This document shows, one piece after another, positions 46,217-55,989 of a stretch of DNA of 64,000 nt (the first letter of the stretch is position 1; every line of letters starts with the position of its first letter). This DNA is from Methylotenera mobilis 13. Its GTDB lineage: Bacteria > Pseudomonadota > Gammaproteobacteria > Burkholderiales > Methylophilaceae. The translations under genes and the position numbers were made by a program. The DNA lies in NCBI RefSeq assembly GCF_000384255.1, contig NZ_KB913035.1, positions 2,185,093-2,249,092 on the forward strand, read 5' to 3'. A model generated the notes under the pieces. It was given only the letters and a program-made list of their open reading frames with translations. It made no database searches and was not told the DNA's origin.

Positions 46217-47226
46217 ATGTAATACGTTATTTTATCATCCTACTAATTTCATCACTTAACTTCGCTTGTAGCACGACCCCAGCACCTGTGATTGACAGAA
46301 TGCCGCACGGTAAATCAAATAAGTCACAACCCGCATCTATCTCACACAAATCAGGCAGTGACTGGCGACCATCAAGCTATGTTGTCAAAAAAGGCGACAC
46401 GCTCTATAGCATTGGACTTGAGCATGGTTATGACTACAAAGAAATCGCTCAAGCCAACAACATCAGCGCACCTTACCTCATTAAGATTGGCCAAACACTT
46501 AAGTTTTCTACTTTAAATGAAACACCTGCTAATGTAGATACCAGTTCAGCAACTGATAATGCCAATGGCGTAGTCACCTACGCCATTAGCAACGACAGCC
46601 CTCAAGAATCCAGCACTACTTCAACAGTTGCCCCACCCAAAACAGTGGCAATTAGTGAACCTAAAGCACTACGTGAACCTTATAGTGATGAGGCCTATAA
46701 AAAGCCACTACCAACAGCAAAAACAGTCGCTACGTCACAACCCACCACTAGTGATGCGGTGAAGAAGTCAACTGTAGAAAAAGCAAACGCCGACCCAAAA
46801 GCAGAGATAAAAACAGCTGAACCAAAAGTTGAAACAAAACTTAAACTGGAGCCTAATGGCCAAGTAAGTTGGGCATGGCCAACCAAAGGTAAAGTGATTG
46901 CCAACTTTAACGATGCTGGTAATAAAGGTATTGATATATCAGGAAAAATGGGACAAGCGATTCATGCTGCTGCCCCCGGTAAAGTCATTTACAGCGGCTC
47001 TGACTTGCGTGGCTATGGTAAATTAGTCATCATCAAACATAATGCTACTTACTTGTCTGTGTATGCTAACAATAGTCTGATTTTAGTCAAGGAAGGTCAG
47101 CAAGTAAGTAGTGGTCAAAAAATTGCAGAGATGGGTGATACTGATAGCAACACAGTAAAACTACACTTTGAAATTAGGCAACAAGGTAAATCTACAGATC
47201 CCATGAAATTTCTCAGTGCGGATTAA
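46213..47226 (+). CDS. nlpD: NlpD-like lipoprotein (LysM + degenerate M23)
   Basis: Envelope lipoprotein of 337 residues. A lipobox cysteine lies in SLNFACS at about residue 19; one LysM domain binds peptidoglycan ([23 protein letters not shown]); a Pro/Ala/Lys-rich linker follows; the C-terminal M23 fold reads [18 protein letters not shown] and [14 protein letters not shown]. The metal-binding residues of active M23 peptidases are missing (NKGID where a His is needed, YANN instead of H-x-H), as in E. coli NlpD, which activates the amidase AmiC instead of cutting. In enterics and pseudomonads rpoS follows; here it does not. Confidence 0.93.
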   Translation: MNVIRYFIILLISSLNFACSTTPAPVIDRMPHGKSNKSQPASISHKSGSDWRPSSYVVKKGDTLYSIGLEHGYDYKEIAQANNISAPYLIKIGQTLKFSTLNETPANVDTSSATDNANGVVTYAISNDSPQESSTTSTVAPPKTVAISEPKALREPYSDEAYKKPLPTAKTVATSQPTTSDAVKKSTVEKANADPKAEIKTAEPKVETKLKLEPNGQVSWAWPTKGKVIANFNDAGNKGIDISGKMGQAIHAAAPGKVIYSGSDLRGYGKLVIIKHNATYLSVYANNSLILVKEGQQVSSGQKIAEMGDTDSNTVKLHFEIRQQGKSTDPMKFLSAD

Positions 47227-47248
47227 GTAAATACCCAAGGAGTAGCAT

Positions 47249-47605
47249 ATGGCAAATATTGAACCCAACAAATATCTGAAAAATAAAGACATTAAGCCGG
47301 AAAGTAAAGCGAGCGTGCTCTTTGCTACTATACGAATGGGGCTGATGATTATAGGGATTGTAGGCATCGCCCTAGAGCTGTTTCGCGAAGATGGCTTGAT
47401 ATCAAAAGCGATAGGCAGTCTGTTTGAATCAACCACCAGTATGTTGATGATACCTGTGATTATTTTTGGATTATGGTTAATCAACAGGTGGATTAGTACT
47501 CCTAATAAATCAGAAACCAAAAAAAGTGGTGACTTACCAATGTATGTAATGATGGCAATTGGTGTTTTCTTCTTAATCAGGTTTTACATGACGGGGTCTT
47601 TTTAG
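47249..47605 (+). CDS. small membrane protein, unknown
   Basis: 118 residues with a charged N-terminus (ANIEPNKYLKNKDIKPESK) and three membrane helices. A good AAGGAG site 8 bases upstream supports the ATG. No family recognised. It lies 22 bases behind nlpD, in the place where rpoS is found in many gammaproteobacteria, and is followed by a strong terminator. Confidence 0.75.
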   Translation: MANIEPNKYLKNKDIKPESKASVLFATIRMGLMIIGIVGIALELFREDGLISKAIGSLFESTTSMLMIPVIIFGLWLINRWISTPNKSETKKSGDLPMYVMMAIGVFFLIRFYMTGSF

Positions 47606-47673
47606 ATCAATAACAGCCAAACTTTCGTCACCACACATTAGATATGTCCCAGATGTAACTTACTACATATAAT

Positions 47674-47700
47674 AAAAAAGCGGCTTGAAGCCGCTTTTTT
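47674..47700. terminator. bidirectional terminator
   Basis: AAAAAAGCGGCTT-GA-AGCCGCTTTTTT: a GC-rich stem flanked by A and T runs, between the convergent genes ending at 47605 and 47735. It fits Rho-independent termination on both strands. Confidence 0.92.
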
Positions 47701-47734
47701 ATTATTATTACTGCAAGAAATAAATCATCAGCTT

Positions 47735-48106
47735 TTAGTTAGCCGCTTTCGCTTGCTCTTTATAGTACTCACGCACAGGAGTCATATCAAAATCACGCGC
47801 CCATTTGATAATTTCATCAAATGCTGGGGCACCAATTTCACCCACTTGCGCATGGATACCAGCTTGCTCACGAATCACCAAAATACCTGGAATTTGCGTT
47901 ACTTCGAAATATTCGCCAATTTCTGGGTCTGTTTCTGTATTGACCATACCAAACACGATATCTGGGTTTTTTTCTGCCGCAGCTTCGAATGTAGGCGTGA
48001 ACGCAACACATGGATCACACCATTGAGCCCAAAAATCAACAATCACAAAAGGATTATTTTCTATCGTTTCTTTAAAATTAGCTTTGGTAAGTGCAATAAC
48101 TGCCAT
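47735..48106 (-). CDS. thioredoxin-family protein (WCDPC), paralogue of the 1734 gene
   Basis: A 123-residue cytoplasmic thioredoxin-fold protein with active site W29-C30-D31-P32-C33 and the cis-proline loop TQIPGILVI. It shares with the protein at 1734-2096 the same active-site numbering and the segments DFWAQWC, TET-x-x-EI and RDFD, so both stem from one duplication. The start is ATG 48106, with AAGG about 8 bases upstream; the frame continues ten codons further without support. It stands alone, upstream of a shared terminator. Variation of the residue pair between the cysteines (DP versus EP) should shift redox potential. Confidence 0.9.
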   Translation of the reverse strand: MAVIALTKANFKETIENNPFVIVDFWAQWCDPCVAFTPTFEAAAEKNPDIVFGMVNTETDPEIGEYFEVTQIPGILVIREQAGIHAQVGEIGAPAFDEIIKWARDFDMTPVREYYKEQAKAAN

Positions 48107-48198
48107 AATTTTGCCTTTAATTGAATAAGGTAACACCTAAAGATAGCAGTTTATCAGAAGCCATATATTTCGTTAAGTTTTACATTCGCATGCATTAC

Positions 48199-48801
48199 TC
48201 ACGCTTTAATAGAGTTACCCCAGGCAGCATCAAAAAACAAATCTGACAAAGGCTTTCTCACGCGTTCAGCAGTCTCTTTTGCTAAGGCCTCACCCGCTAA
48301 AGTTGCAATATCAGCAGGATATCCAACCGCTACCATTGCCATCAAAGTGTACTGTTCTGGAATATTAAATTCCTTTCGTGTCTTATCCGCATCAAACCCA
48401 CCCATTTGGTGCGCCATCAGACCCATGCTAGATGCTTGCAAACATAAGTTTTCTGCTGCTGCACCTGTGTCATATTGTGCCCAACGATTTGGCTTTTGAT
48501 TGTGGCCAAACAAGGTGTCTGCGCAAATCAACAGTAACAATGGTGAGTTCTTTACCCAATCCTGATTACCAGGGACAAGACAATCAAATGCCTGTTGCCA
48601 GCTTGCTGCATCTGAGCCTTTATTCCAGACAACAAATCGCCAAGGTTGATCGCCAAAACATGATGGTGCCCATCTTGCGGCCTCAAGTAATGTAATCACT
48701 TGCGCGTGTGTAACGCCTTTCGCTGCATCGTAAGCGCGACCACTCCAACGATTAGCAAGCGTAGTATCAATTGGTAATTGGGTAATAGCAGGTTTATGCA
48801 T
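48199..48801 (-). CDS. nitroreductase-family flavoprotein
   Basis: A 200-residue NAD(P)H-dependent FMN enzyme of the nitroreductase family. FMN-binding arginine and serine residues lie in RWSGRAYD near the N-terminus; EAARWAPSCFGDQPWRFVVW is the typical second motif and LMAMVAVGYPAD the C-terminal one. It is 6 bases downstream of an Old Yellow Enzyme, so both reductases are co-transcribed. Substrates of the family are nitroaromatics, quinones and flavins. Confidence 0.92.
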   Translation of the reverse strand: MHKPAITQLPIDTTLANRWSGRAYDAAKGVTHAQVITLLEAARWAPSCFGDQPWRFVVWNKGSDAASWQQAFDCLVPGNQDWVKNSPLLLLICADTLFGHNQKPNRWAQYDTGAAAENLCLQASSMGLMAHQMGGFDADKTRKEFNIPEQYTLMAMVAVGYPADIATLAGEALAKETAERVRKPLSDLFFDAAWGNSIKA

Positions 48802-48807
48802 GGTTAT

Positions 48808-49887
48808 TTAAGCCTCAATAAATGGGTAATCGGTATAGCCCTTTTCTGTGCCGCCGTAGAATGTTGATGAGTCCGCCTCATTTAAAGGCGCATCTGTTCT
48901 AAAACGTTCAACTAAATCAGGATTAGCAATGAATGGTACACCATAAGCCACTACATCTGCATGGCCACTTGCAACAACGGCATTACCACGGGCTTTATCA
49001 TAAGCTAGATTAGCCATGTAAGGGCCTTTGAACAACTTGCGCAACGCATCAAAGTCAAATGGGTCTGCAATACCACCACCGTGAATACCACCTTCGACCA
49101 CGTGCAGATAAGCAAGATTAAACTGATTTAATGACTCAGTCACAAAGTTAAACAAGGCTTGCGGATTGCTATCTTTCATATCATTGAAAGGATTCACAGG
49201 TGAAATACGCACACCCACTTTATCTGAACCAGCTACATCCACCACAGCTTTTGTCACTTCCAACAAAAATCTCGCACGGTTCTCAAAGCTACCACCATAC
49301 TGATCAGTACGTTGATTAGTACCATCGCGTAAAAACTGATCAAGTAAATATCCGTTAGCCGCATGAATCTCTACACCATCAAAACCAGCTGCGAGCGCAG
49401 ATTTAGTCGCATGCACGTAGTCAGCCACAATGCTTGATAACTCATTTGCATCTAATGCACGTGGCTCAACATAATCGACCAGACCTTGATAAGTGAATGC
49501 TTTGCCAGCTGGTTTAATTGCGGATGGCGCAACAGGCAATGCGCCATCAGGTAGCAGTGTTGGATGAGAAATACGGCCTACATGCCATAACTGAATCACA
49601 ATCTTCCCACCTTTTGCATGCACCGCATCGGTAATTTTTTTCCAACCAGCGACTTGAGCATCAGTGTAAATGCCCGGCAATGCAGGGTAGCCATGTGCCA
49701 TCGCTGATATTGGTGTTGCTTCAGTCACAATCAGCCCAGCGCTTGCACGTTGCTCGTAATATGTCACATTGAGTGGCTGTGGTACGCCGTGCTCACCAGC
49801 TCTATTACGTGTCAGTGGAGCCATTACAATACGGTTACTCAATTGCATACTTCCCAGCTTTACTGGGCTAAATAAGTCTAATGCCAT
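48808..49887 (-). CDS. Old Yellow Enzyme family alkene reductase (NemA-like)
   Basis: An FMN TIM-barrel ene-reductase of 359 residues, like N-ethylmaleimide reductase. Motifs: LSNRIVMAPLTRNRAG for FMN, IQLWHVGRISHP, the HAANGYLLDQFLRDGTNQRTDQYGGS barrel strand with substrate-binding H-x-x-N, and the C-terminal DYPFIEA. A strong AGGAG site precedes the ATG. It detoxifies electrophilic alkenes, quinones and nitro compounds. It lies in the run yceI-OYE-nitroreductase, divergent from a LysR regulator. Confidence 0.94.
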   Translation of the reverse strand: MALDLFSPVKLGSMQLSNRIVMAPLTRNRAGEHGVPQPLNVTYYEQRASAGLIVTEATPISAMAHGYPALPGIYTDAQVAGWKKITDAVHAKGGKIVIQLWHVGRISHPTLLPDGALPVAPSAIKPAGKAFTYQGLVDYVEPRALDANELSSIVADYVHATKSALAAGFDGVEIHAANGYLLDQFLRDGTNQRTDQYGGSFENRARFLLEVTKAVVDVAGSDKVGVRISPVNPFNDMKDSNPQALFNFVTESLNQFNLAYLHVVEGGIHGGGIADPFDFDALRKLFKGPYMANLAYDKARGNAVVASGHADVVAYGVPFIANPDLVERFRTDAPLNEADSSTFYGGTEKGYTDYPFIEA

Positions 49888-49946
49888 TATTACTCCTAAT
49901 ATTCCCGAACGCTCAACCTTAATTGATTGAATAATTTATTTTTTGA

Positions 49947-50558
49947 TTATTTCTTTGGTTTTTCAGCAGAAGGCTTTACTGCCTCAATCAATAACGTAAC
50001 TTCGATATCATCACCAACTGGTGCATTTGGTTTTACACCCCAACCAAAACCGTAATCAGAGGCCTTAAGTGATGTTTTAGCCTCAAAACCACTGCGCTCA
50101 CCACCCCATGGATCATTACCAAAACCCAAGACTTTAAACGGCAACACTATTTCTTTAGTCACGCCATTCATGGTGAACTTGCCAGTCATCATACCTACTG
50201 TAGCACTCTTTGCTTCAATTTTTGTGCTAACAAAACGCATCTCTGCAAACTGACCCGCGTTCAAGTAATCCTTCTCCTTGATATGCGCATCACGCTTAGC
50301 CAACCCACTGTTGACACTAAGTACGTTAATTTTTGCATCAACTGATGAGTTTGCTAAATTGTCGGCATCGATAGAAATATTGCCTGTAATTTCGTTAAAT
50401 GTGCCAGACGCCTTTGCGACTACGTGACGAACACTCCAGTTAGCAAAACTATGTGCCGTATCAATCTTGTAAGTGACTGGTGCTGCAACGGCCGCATTCA
50501 TGCCTGAAAATAGTACACCAAACAATAGTGCTGTCGTTTTTAAATGTGAGTATTTCAT
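49947..50558 (-). CDS. periplasmic YceI-family protein
   Basis: 203 residues: signal peptide about 1-25 (ending VAA) and a YceI lipocalin-like domain (YKIDTAHSFANWSVRHVVAK, then DSSVDAKI-type and KEKDYLNAGQFAEMRFVSTKI). YceI proteins bind polyisoprenoid or other hydrophobic molecules and are often induced by stress. AAGGA stands 6 bases before the ATG. It heads the run leading to the ene-reductase and nitroreductase and faces a LysR regulator across 328 bases. Confidence 0.92.
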   Translation of the reverse strand: MKYSHLKTTALLFGVLFSGMNAAVAAPVTYKIDTAHSFANWSVRHVVAKASGTFNEITGNISIDADNLANSSVDAKINVLSVNSGLAKRDAHIKEKDYLNAGQFAEMRFVSTKIEAKSATVGMMTGKFTMNGVTKEIVLPFKVLGFGNDPWGGERSGFEAKTSLKASDYGFGWGVKPNAPVGDDIEVTLLIEAVKPSAEKPKK

Positions 50559-50775
50559 ATCGTATCCTTTTTCTAGACTTGGTTTTTTATCGCAATTTTT
50601 AATAAAATTTAGTAGTTATCTATGATTAAACAGTACACTATTCTTCAGTGTAACTTCACCTTGAATGGTTTTTCCAATTCATCACGAGCTATGGTGTTGG
50701 TCAAACATGATGGCATAAAGTTGCACACACTGACTCAATGCGGAACATAATATCCCATTGCAAATTAACACCATC

Positions 50776-50792
50776 ATTCAAGTTAATTGAAT
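50776..50792. promoter_or_regulatory. candidate LysR-type binding site
   Basis: ATTCAA-GTTAA-TTGAAT is a perfect inverted repeat of the T-N11-A form, 95 bases before the LysR start, in the 328-base divergent region 50559-50886. The rest of that region holds no gene that I can see. Confidence 0.45.
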
Positions 50793-50886
50793 AATTAAGA
50801 GCATGTTATTACTAATGAGAATATACTAATAGCAAATAATTTTGCATGATTTGTTCAAAAAAATTGACTAAGATTCACCAACCCCT

Positions 50887-51801
50887 ATGTCGATAAAACT
50901 TTCTTTAGAATCACTTGAAGTTTTAGATGCGATCGCCCGTAAAGGAAGCTTTGCAGCTGCCGCAGAATCACTGTTCCGCGTGCCTTCTGCAGTTACTTAT
51001 ACAGTAAGAAAGCTTGAAGAAGACCTAAACATCAAACTGTTCAACCGTAGCGGCCATCGTGCAGAACTTACTTTAGCTGGAGCAGAGCTGCTCAAAGAAG
51101 GTCGTATCCTACTGAACGCAGCCAGTGAGCTAGAATCTAGGGTGAAACGTGTTGCAAAAGGCGTAGAAACTGAATTAACCATCGCTGTCAGTGATTTATT
51201 TGATATCACAAGTGTCTATCCTATTCTAGAGAAATTCTATGCCCAGCATTTCGGCACCAGAATAAGATTATCGCAAGAAGTATATGGGGGCAGTTGGGAT
51301 GCACTCATCAGCGGACGTGCGGACATTGCCTTAGGCGCACCCGGCGACGCACCGCCTAACGCAGGATTTATGACAAAACCAATTGGCACGCTGATGTTTA
51401 GCTATGCCGTGGCGCCGCACCACCCGCTTGCCAAATTGGCAGAGCCATTGCAAAATCAAGACATTATCCAATACCGTTCAGTTTCAGCTGCAGATAGCTC
51501 ACGCAACTTGCCGCCACGCACATCTGGCATTTTAACTGGGCAAGATATGCTATCCGTGCCTAATATGCATTTAAAATTACAAGCGCAAATTGCTGGTCTG
51601 GGTGCTGGGTACATCCCACATCAGCTAGCAGAGCAATACGCTAGCAAAGGCCTGCTAATGATTAAACAGGTTGCAGAACCAAAGCATGAAGTCACCATTT
51701 TTCTAGCTTGGCGGAGTGACGGCGGCAAAGCACAACAATGGCTCATTAAACAATTCCAATTATTGAACATCAATGATATTTTGTTATCACCAGCACAATG
51801 A
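50887..51801 (+). CDS. LysR-family transcriptional regulator
   Basis: 304 residues. N-terminal winged HTH (LESLEVLDAIARKGSFAAAAESLFRVPSAVTYTVRKLE) and a C-terminal ligand domain of the periplasmic-binding type. It is divergent from yceI-OYE-nitroreductase, so control of that reductase set is the obvious inference, with an electrophile or quinone as possible inducer. The ATG has no clear ribosome site. Its stop overlaps the next start by four bases (ATGA). Confidence 0.94.
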   Translation: MSIKLSLESLEVLDAIARKGSFAAAAESLFRVPSAVTYTVRKLEEDLNIKLFNRSGHRAELTLAGAELLKEGRILLNAASELESRVKRVAKGVETELTIAVSDLFDITSVYPILEKFYAQHFGTRIRLSQEVYGGSWDALISGRADIALGAPGDAPPNAGFMTKPIGTLMFSYAVAPHHPLAKLAEPLQNQDIIQYRSVSAADSSRNLPPRTSGILTGQDMLSVPNMHLKLQAQIAGLGAGYIPHQLAEQYASKGLLMIKQVAEPKHEVTIFLAWRSDGGKAQQWLIKQFQLLNINDILLSPAQ

Positions 51802-52265
51802 AAGAAATTAGCATGTCACAAGAACAATTACCAAAGAACTTTTCCACGATCAACAACTTCGCCATCAAGGCGATGCAGTGGCTAAATGGGTTTGCTCACG
51901 TCATCATCGGGCTTGCGCTTGCCACCTCAGTCATCATGTTTACTTGGTTGTTTTTTAAGGATGTTTATGCGGCCGCAACTGCACATAACCTTGTGCATGG
52001 CTTTTTACATGCACTTGGCACACTGATGTTGCTATGGTCAATTTCCGCACTGATTTCTGCAGAAATACGCTACCTGCAAGGTAGCAAGCTATTAGTAGAA
52101 ACGTTTGTTGAAGTTGTACTGGTACTATTTTTACGTAAATTAATTGTGATGCCAGTGCAGGATCTTTCACCAACTACAGAAGAGATTGCAACATGGGTAG
52201 GTGGCGCTTTTGTGCTAGGTTTAATTTATGTATTAATCCGCTGGGGTCAAAAGCAAAAAGACTAA
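51798..52265 (+). CDS. PsiE-family membrane protein
   Basis: 155 residues with four membrane helices in the pattern of phosphate-starvation-inducible PsiE: an N-terminal soluble part, GFAHVIIGLALATSVIMFTWLF, then the conserved loop SAEIRYLQGSKLLVETFVEVVLVLFLRKLIV. Function unknown in any organism to my knowledge. It overlaps the LysR gene by four bases, so it shares that regulator's transcript. The likely start ATGAAAGAAATTAGC is followed by a second ATG five codons later. Confidence 0.88.
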   Translation: MKEISMSQEQLPKNFSTINNFAIKAMQWLNGFAHVIIGLALATSVIMFTWLFFKDVYAAATAHNLVHGFLHALGTLMLLWSISALISAEIRYLQGSKLLVETFVEVVLVLFLRKLIVMPVQDLSPTTEEIATWVGGAFVLGLIYVLIRWGQKQKD

Positions 52266-52277
52266 GCAATTGATTGA

Positions 52278-52805
<528 letters not shown>

Positions 52806-52837
52806 TTACACCCAACAGCTGAACATAGCTTGCATAA

Positions 52838-52863
52838 AAAAAACCCGCCGAAGCGGGTTTTTT
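52838..52863 (+). terminator. terminator between tadA and the BI-1 gene
   Basis: AAAAAACCCGC (52838-52848), tetraloop CGAA, GCGGGTTTTTT (52853-52863). A classic Rho-independent terminator after tadA that can also serve the convergent gene. Confidence 0.95.
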
Positions 52864-52892
52864 AATCTAAACGTATGTATTAACAATCGTTA

Positions 52893-53582
52893 TTAGTCGT
52901 TACCACCCATCAAACCCATTAACAAATGTAACAAGCTTGTAAATAGGTTATAGATGCTTAAATAAAGACCTAGTGTTGCCATGACGTAATTGGTTTCACC
53001 ACCGTTTACGATACGGCTAACATCGTACAAAATAAAGCCAGAGAATAAGATGACACCAACTGCTGACAAAGCAAGTGCCATGGCTGGAATTTGTAGAAAG
53101 ATATTAGCTAATGAAGCAACAATTAGTAAAATAATACCAACCAATAAGAACTTGCCCATGAAGCTAAAGTCTTTTTTGGTAGTCGTTGCAATACCAGCTA
53201 ACGTCATCAGAATAATACCTGTACCGCCAGCCGCTAAACCAACGATTTGTGCACCATTACTCAGGTTAAGTGCATGTTGTAGAATTGGGCCAAGCAACAT
53301 CCCCATTAAGAATGTTAGGCCTAATAAAAGTACCACACCAAAACTGCTGTTACGGTTAGCTGAAATTGCTGCAAATAGACCGTACATCACAGCCATTGCA
53401 CCAATTGCAAAAATAAATGGATGTTGCTGTGCAATCGCAAAATTCATGCTCATGCCGATAAAAGCACCAATCACTGTTGGAATCATTGTCAAACCCAACA
53501 GCGCGTATGTATTACGCAAGACTCGATTCGTCGCTAACTGTGCCGACTCTGAACGACCTAATACTGGGGTGTTGTCTAACAT
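52893..53582 (-). CDS. Bax-inhibitor-1 (BI-1/YccA) family protein
   Basis: 229 residues and seven membrane helices. Family signs are an N-terminal RVLRNTYALLGLTMIPT, the central helices rich in Gly/Leu, and the SGFILYDVSRIVNGGETNYVMATLGLYLSIYNLF end with the conserved D and N. Bacterial members act as pH-dependent calcium leak channels or interact with FtsH; which applies here is not visible. Confidence 0.93.
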   Translation of the reverse strand: MLDNTPVLGRSESAQLATNRVLRNTYALLGLTMIPTVIGAFIGMSMNFAIAQQHPFIFAIGAMAVMYGLFAAISANRNSSFGVVLLLGLTFLMGMLLGPILQHALNLSNGAQIVGLAAGGTGIILMTLAGIATTTKKDFSFMGKFLLVGIILLIVASLANIFLQIPAMALALSAVGVILFSGFILYDVSRIVNGGETNYVMATLGLYLSIYNLFTSLLHLLMGLMGGND

Positions 53583-53671
53583 TATTTATTTCCTTTATAT
53601 TAAAAATACTACTAACACTAAGATACCTATTAAGGCTATAAGTTTCAAGTAAAATTTATAGTTGAAACAGT

Positions 53672-54064
53672 CTAAAACGGGAAACCCATAGCTGAAAGTA
53701 TGTAAGCCATTAATAACAACATAGCCCATACAAAAACTGTCATTGATATGCTTCTTTCGCTTTCTGAATTTGTATAGAAAAAGTGTCCATATAAAGTTGT
53801 AAACCTATTCATACCCAACATAAAACCTATTATTGCAGGCAAGATTATAGACACTAGCAATAAATAATTACCTGGTACGCCATAAAGTAAACGGACAGGA
53901 TTCTTAAAGTAAAGAATATACTTTCTTGCTCCACTGAATATTAAGGACAGTACGATGATGATGCTAAAATTAAAAGCGATAGGCGCCAATATCGCTGTAC
54001 CCAACCTATCTAATAGACTAGGTTTTTCGTCATCTTGTAAGTGATTGGCTTTATTTTGCATCAC
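53672..54064 (-). CDS. small membrane protein, unknown
   Basis: 130 residues with a polar N-terminus (MMQNKANHLQDDEKPSLL) and three or four membrane helices. No family recognised. It is AT-rich, lies between two unrelated genes and has an ordinary ATG. The regular helix pattern speaks for a real gene. Confidence 0.65.
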   Translation of the reverse strand: MMQNKANHLQDDEKPSLLDRLGTAILAPIAFNFSIIIVLSLIFSGARKYILYFKNPVRLLYGVPGNYLLLVSIILPAIIGFMLGMNRFTTLYGHFFYTNSESERSISMTVFVWAMLLLMAYILSAMGFPF

Positions 54065-54113
54065 ATTATTTTTAATAGCTTATTTCATTGTTGGCTTGGA
54101 TTAGTCTATTCAC

Positions 54114-55160
54114 CTAAGTAAACAGCTCACCCTCTACAACACCAACCTGTGCGACTTGATGCACTGCCCGAACAAACTCAGCACTTTCATGCAGTGCATC
54201 CATCGTTAATGGGTGCCTATGCCCATGCATACGTGCTAATCGGCTCAGGCTTTGTGCGGAGATAGTCCAGTTTAGATTGTCCAACAGCTCATCTGCCATG
54301 GCTGGCTGATTGCATAACAACACCATATCACACCCTGCATTAAGTGCTTCTAAAGCACGTGTTGTGACATCACCGCCTGCGGTTGCTGCTTCCATGCTTA
54401 AATCGTCACTAAAAATCACACCATTAAAGCCTAAGCGTTCTCGCAATATTTTTTGCAACCAGCGCAGTGAAAATCCAGCAGGTTTATTATCCACTTTAGC
54501 GTAAATCACATGGGCAGGCATAATCGCCTGAATACCATCATCAATCAGCATTCTAAACGGTTGCATATCGTGCTGTGCAATCTGGTCAAACTCACGCTCA
54601 TCCACTGGCATACTCACATGCGAATCTGCGACCACAAAACCGTGCCCTGGAAAGTGCTTACCAACGGCCGCCATGCCGCCTTTTTTTAAACCTTGCATTA
54701 GTGCATACGCTAAATCACTAATCGCTTGTGAATTTAGATGAAACGCACGGTCGCCAATGACTAAGCTATCCCCATAATCCATGTCCAGCACTGGCGTGAA
54801 GCTAAAATCCACACCATGTGCACGTAGCTCTGCCGCTAAAATCCAACCCGCTTCTGTGGCTAGCTCTTTGGCTTTTTTAGGATTTTTATCCCAAATCTTA
54901 CCGAACTCGCGCATGGGTGGAATTTTAGTAAAGCCATCTCTGAAACGCTGTACACGTCCGCCTTCATGATCAACTGCAATCAACAAGGGCGGTTGACGTA
55001 CTGCATGAATACTTGCAGTAAGCGCTTTAAGCTGTGCATTATTTTCATAATTACGTTTAAATAGAATTACACCACCAACGAGTGGGTGCTTTAAACGTCG
55101 TATGTCGTCATCGGTTAACTCTGTGCCAACAACATCTAACATGACTGGACCTAAACTCAT
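54114..55160 (-). CDS. nagZ: beta-N-acetylhexosaminidase
   Basis: Glycoside hydrolase family 3 enzyme of peptidoglycan recycling: it removes GlcNAc from GlcNAc-anhydroMurNAc peptides in the cytoplasm. 348 residues; the catalytic loop KHFPGHGFVVADSH and the nucleophile aspartate in IFSDDLSMEA are present. I start it at ATG 55160 (MSLGPVMLDVVG), with AGAGA upstream and the family's N-terminus; the frame extends 11 codons further into the permease gene end. It is the last gene of a run with two peptide-ABC permeases. Confidence 0.96.
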   Translation of the reverse strand: MSLGPVMLDVVGTELTDDDIRRLKHPLVGGVILFKRNYENNAQLKALTASIHAVRQPPLLIAVDHEGGRVQRFRDGFTKIPPMREFGKIWDKNPKKAKELATEAGWILAAELRAHGVDFSFTPVLDMDYGDSLVIGDRAFHLNSQAISDLAYALMQGLKKGGMAAVGKHFPGHGFVVADSHVSMPVDEREFDQIAQHDMQPFRMLIDDGIQAIMPAHVIYAKVDNKPAGFSLRWLQKILRERLGFNGVIFSDDLSMEAATAGGDVTTRALEALNAGCDMVLLCNQPAMADELLDNLNWTISAQSLSRLARMHGHRHPLTMDALHESAEFVRAVHQVAQVGVVEGELFT

Positions 55161-55173
55161 GCAATCTCTTTTC

Positions 55174-55965
55174 TTAATCTGGTTTTCTAACATCTAAAGC
55201 GTCGCGCAAATAGTCTCCGCCTAGATTAATGGCTAAAATCAAACTCATCAAGCATCCGCCTACAATTAATACATAATGCGGCGCAATTAACATATAGCGC
55301 ACAGCATCTCGCAACATCGCGCCCCACGACGCATCTGGCGCCTGTATCCCTAAACCAAGAAATGACAAGCTAGCCTCTGCAATCATGACGCTCGCTAAGC
55401 TATAAGTGGCTTCTACCACTAAAATAGAAGCTAATAAAGGCAATATATGCCGAAACAGTAATCGCGGCACCCCTGCACCTAATGACTCTGCGGCCTGCAC
55501 GTGTTGGCGATGACGCAAACTTAAGGTCTGTCCACGCGTTAATCGCGCATAACTGACCCAACCTGTTAGACATAAAGCCATGATTAAGTTGCCAAGCCCA
55601 GGGCCAAGCACGGCAGCAAAAGCGATGGCTAATAAAATACCAGGGAACGCTAAAAAAATATCGGTTATTTGCATCAGCACGGCATCTACCCTGCCCCCGT
55701 AGAATCCAGCCAGTAAGCCGACAAGCACGCCGATTGTCATCGTCACGCCAGTGACGATGAGCGCGACCAAGAACGATACTTCAACCCCACTTAACACGCG
55801 CGCTAAAATATCACGGCCTAAATCATCAGCGCCAAACCAATGCTGGGCAGTAGGTGATTGTAAAATCACCTTGAGATCAATCGCATTAGGGTTAAGCTGA
55901 AGTACATTGCCAAGCAACACAGCGATAAGCCAAAACGCTAAAATTGAATAGGAAGTAAATTTCAT
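55174..55965 (-). CDS. peptide ABC transporter permease (DppC/OppC type)
   Basis: 263 residues; an inner-membrane permease with the ABC-transporter EAA loop (SLGAGVPRLLFRHILPLLASILVVEA) and the LSFLGLGIQAPDASWGAML motif typical of DppC/OppC. Together with the DppB-like gene 24 bases upstream it forms the channel for peptides captured by the lipoprotein at 57480. No ATPase gene is in the run. nagZ follows after 13 bases, hinting that cell-wall peptides are the cargo. Confidence 0.93.
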   Translation of the reverse strand: MKFTSYSILAFWLIAVLLGNVLQLNPNAIDLKVILQSPTAQHWFGADDLGRDILARVLSGVEVSFLVALIVTGVTMTIGVLVGLLAGFYGGRVDAVLMQITDIFLAFPGILLAIAFAAVLGPGLGNLIMALCLTGWVSYARLTRGQTLSLRHRQHVQAAESLGAGVPRLLFRHILPLLASILVVEATYSLASVMIAEASLSFLGLGIQAPDASWGAMLRDAVRYMLIAPHYVLIVGGCLMSLILAINLGGDYLRDALDVRKPD

Positions 55966-55989
55966 TGAATAGTCTTACGATTAACGTCC

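Noticed and set aside
46213-47226. Active M23 endopeptidase
   Set aside because: The zinc-binding residues are replaced as in NlpD, so an activator role is more likely than catalysis.
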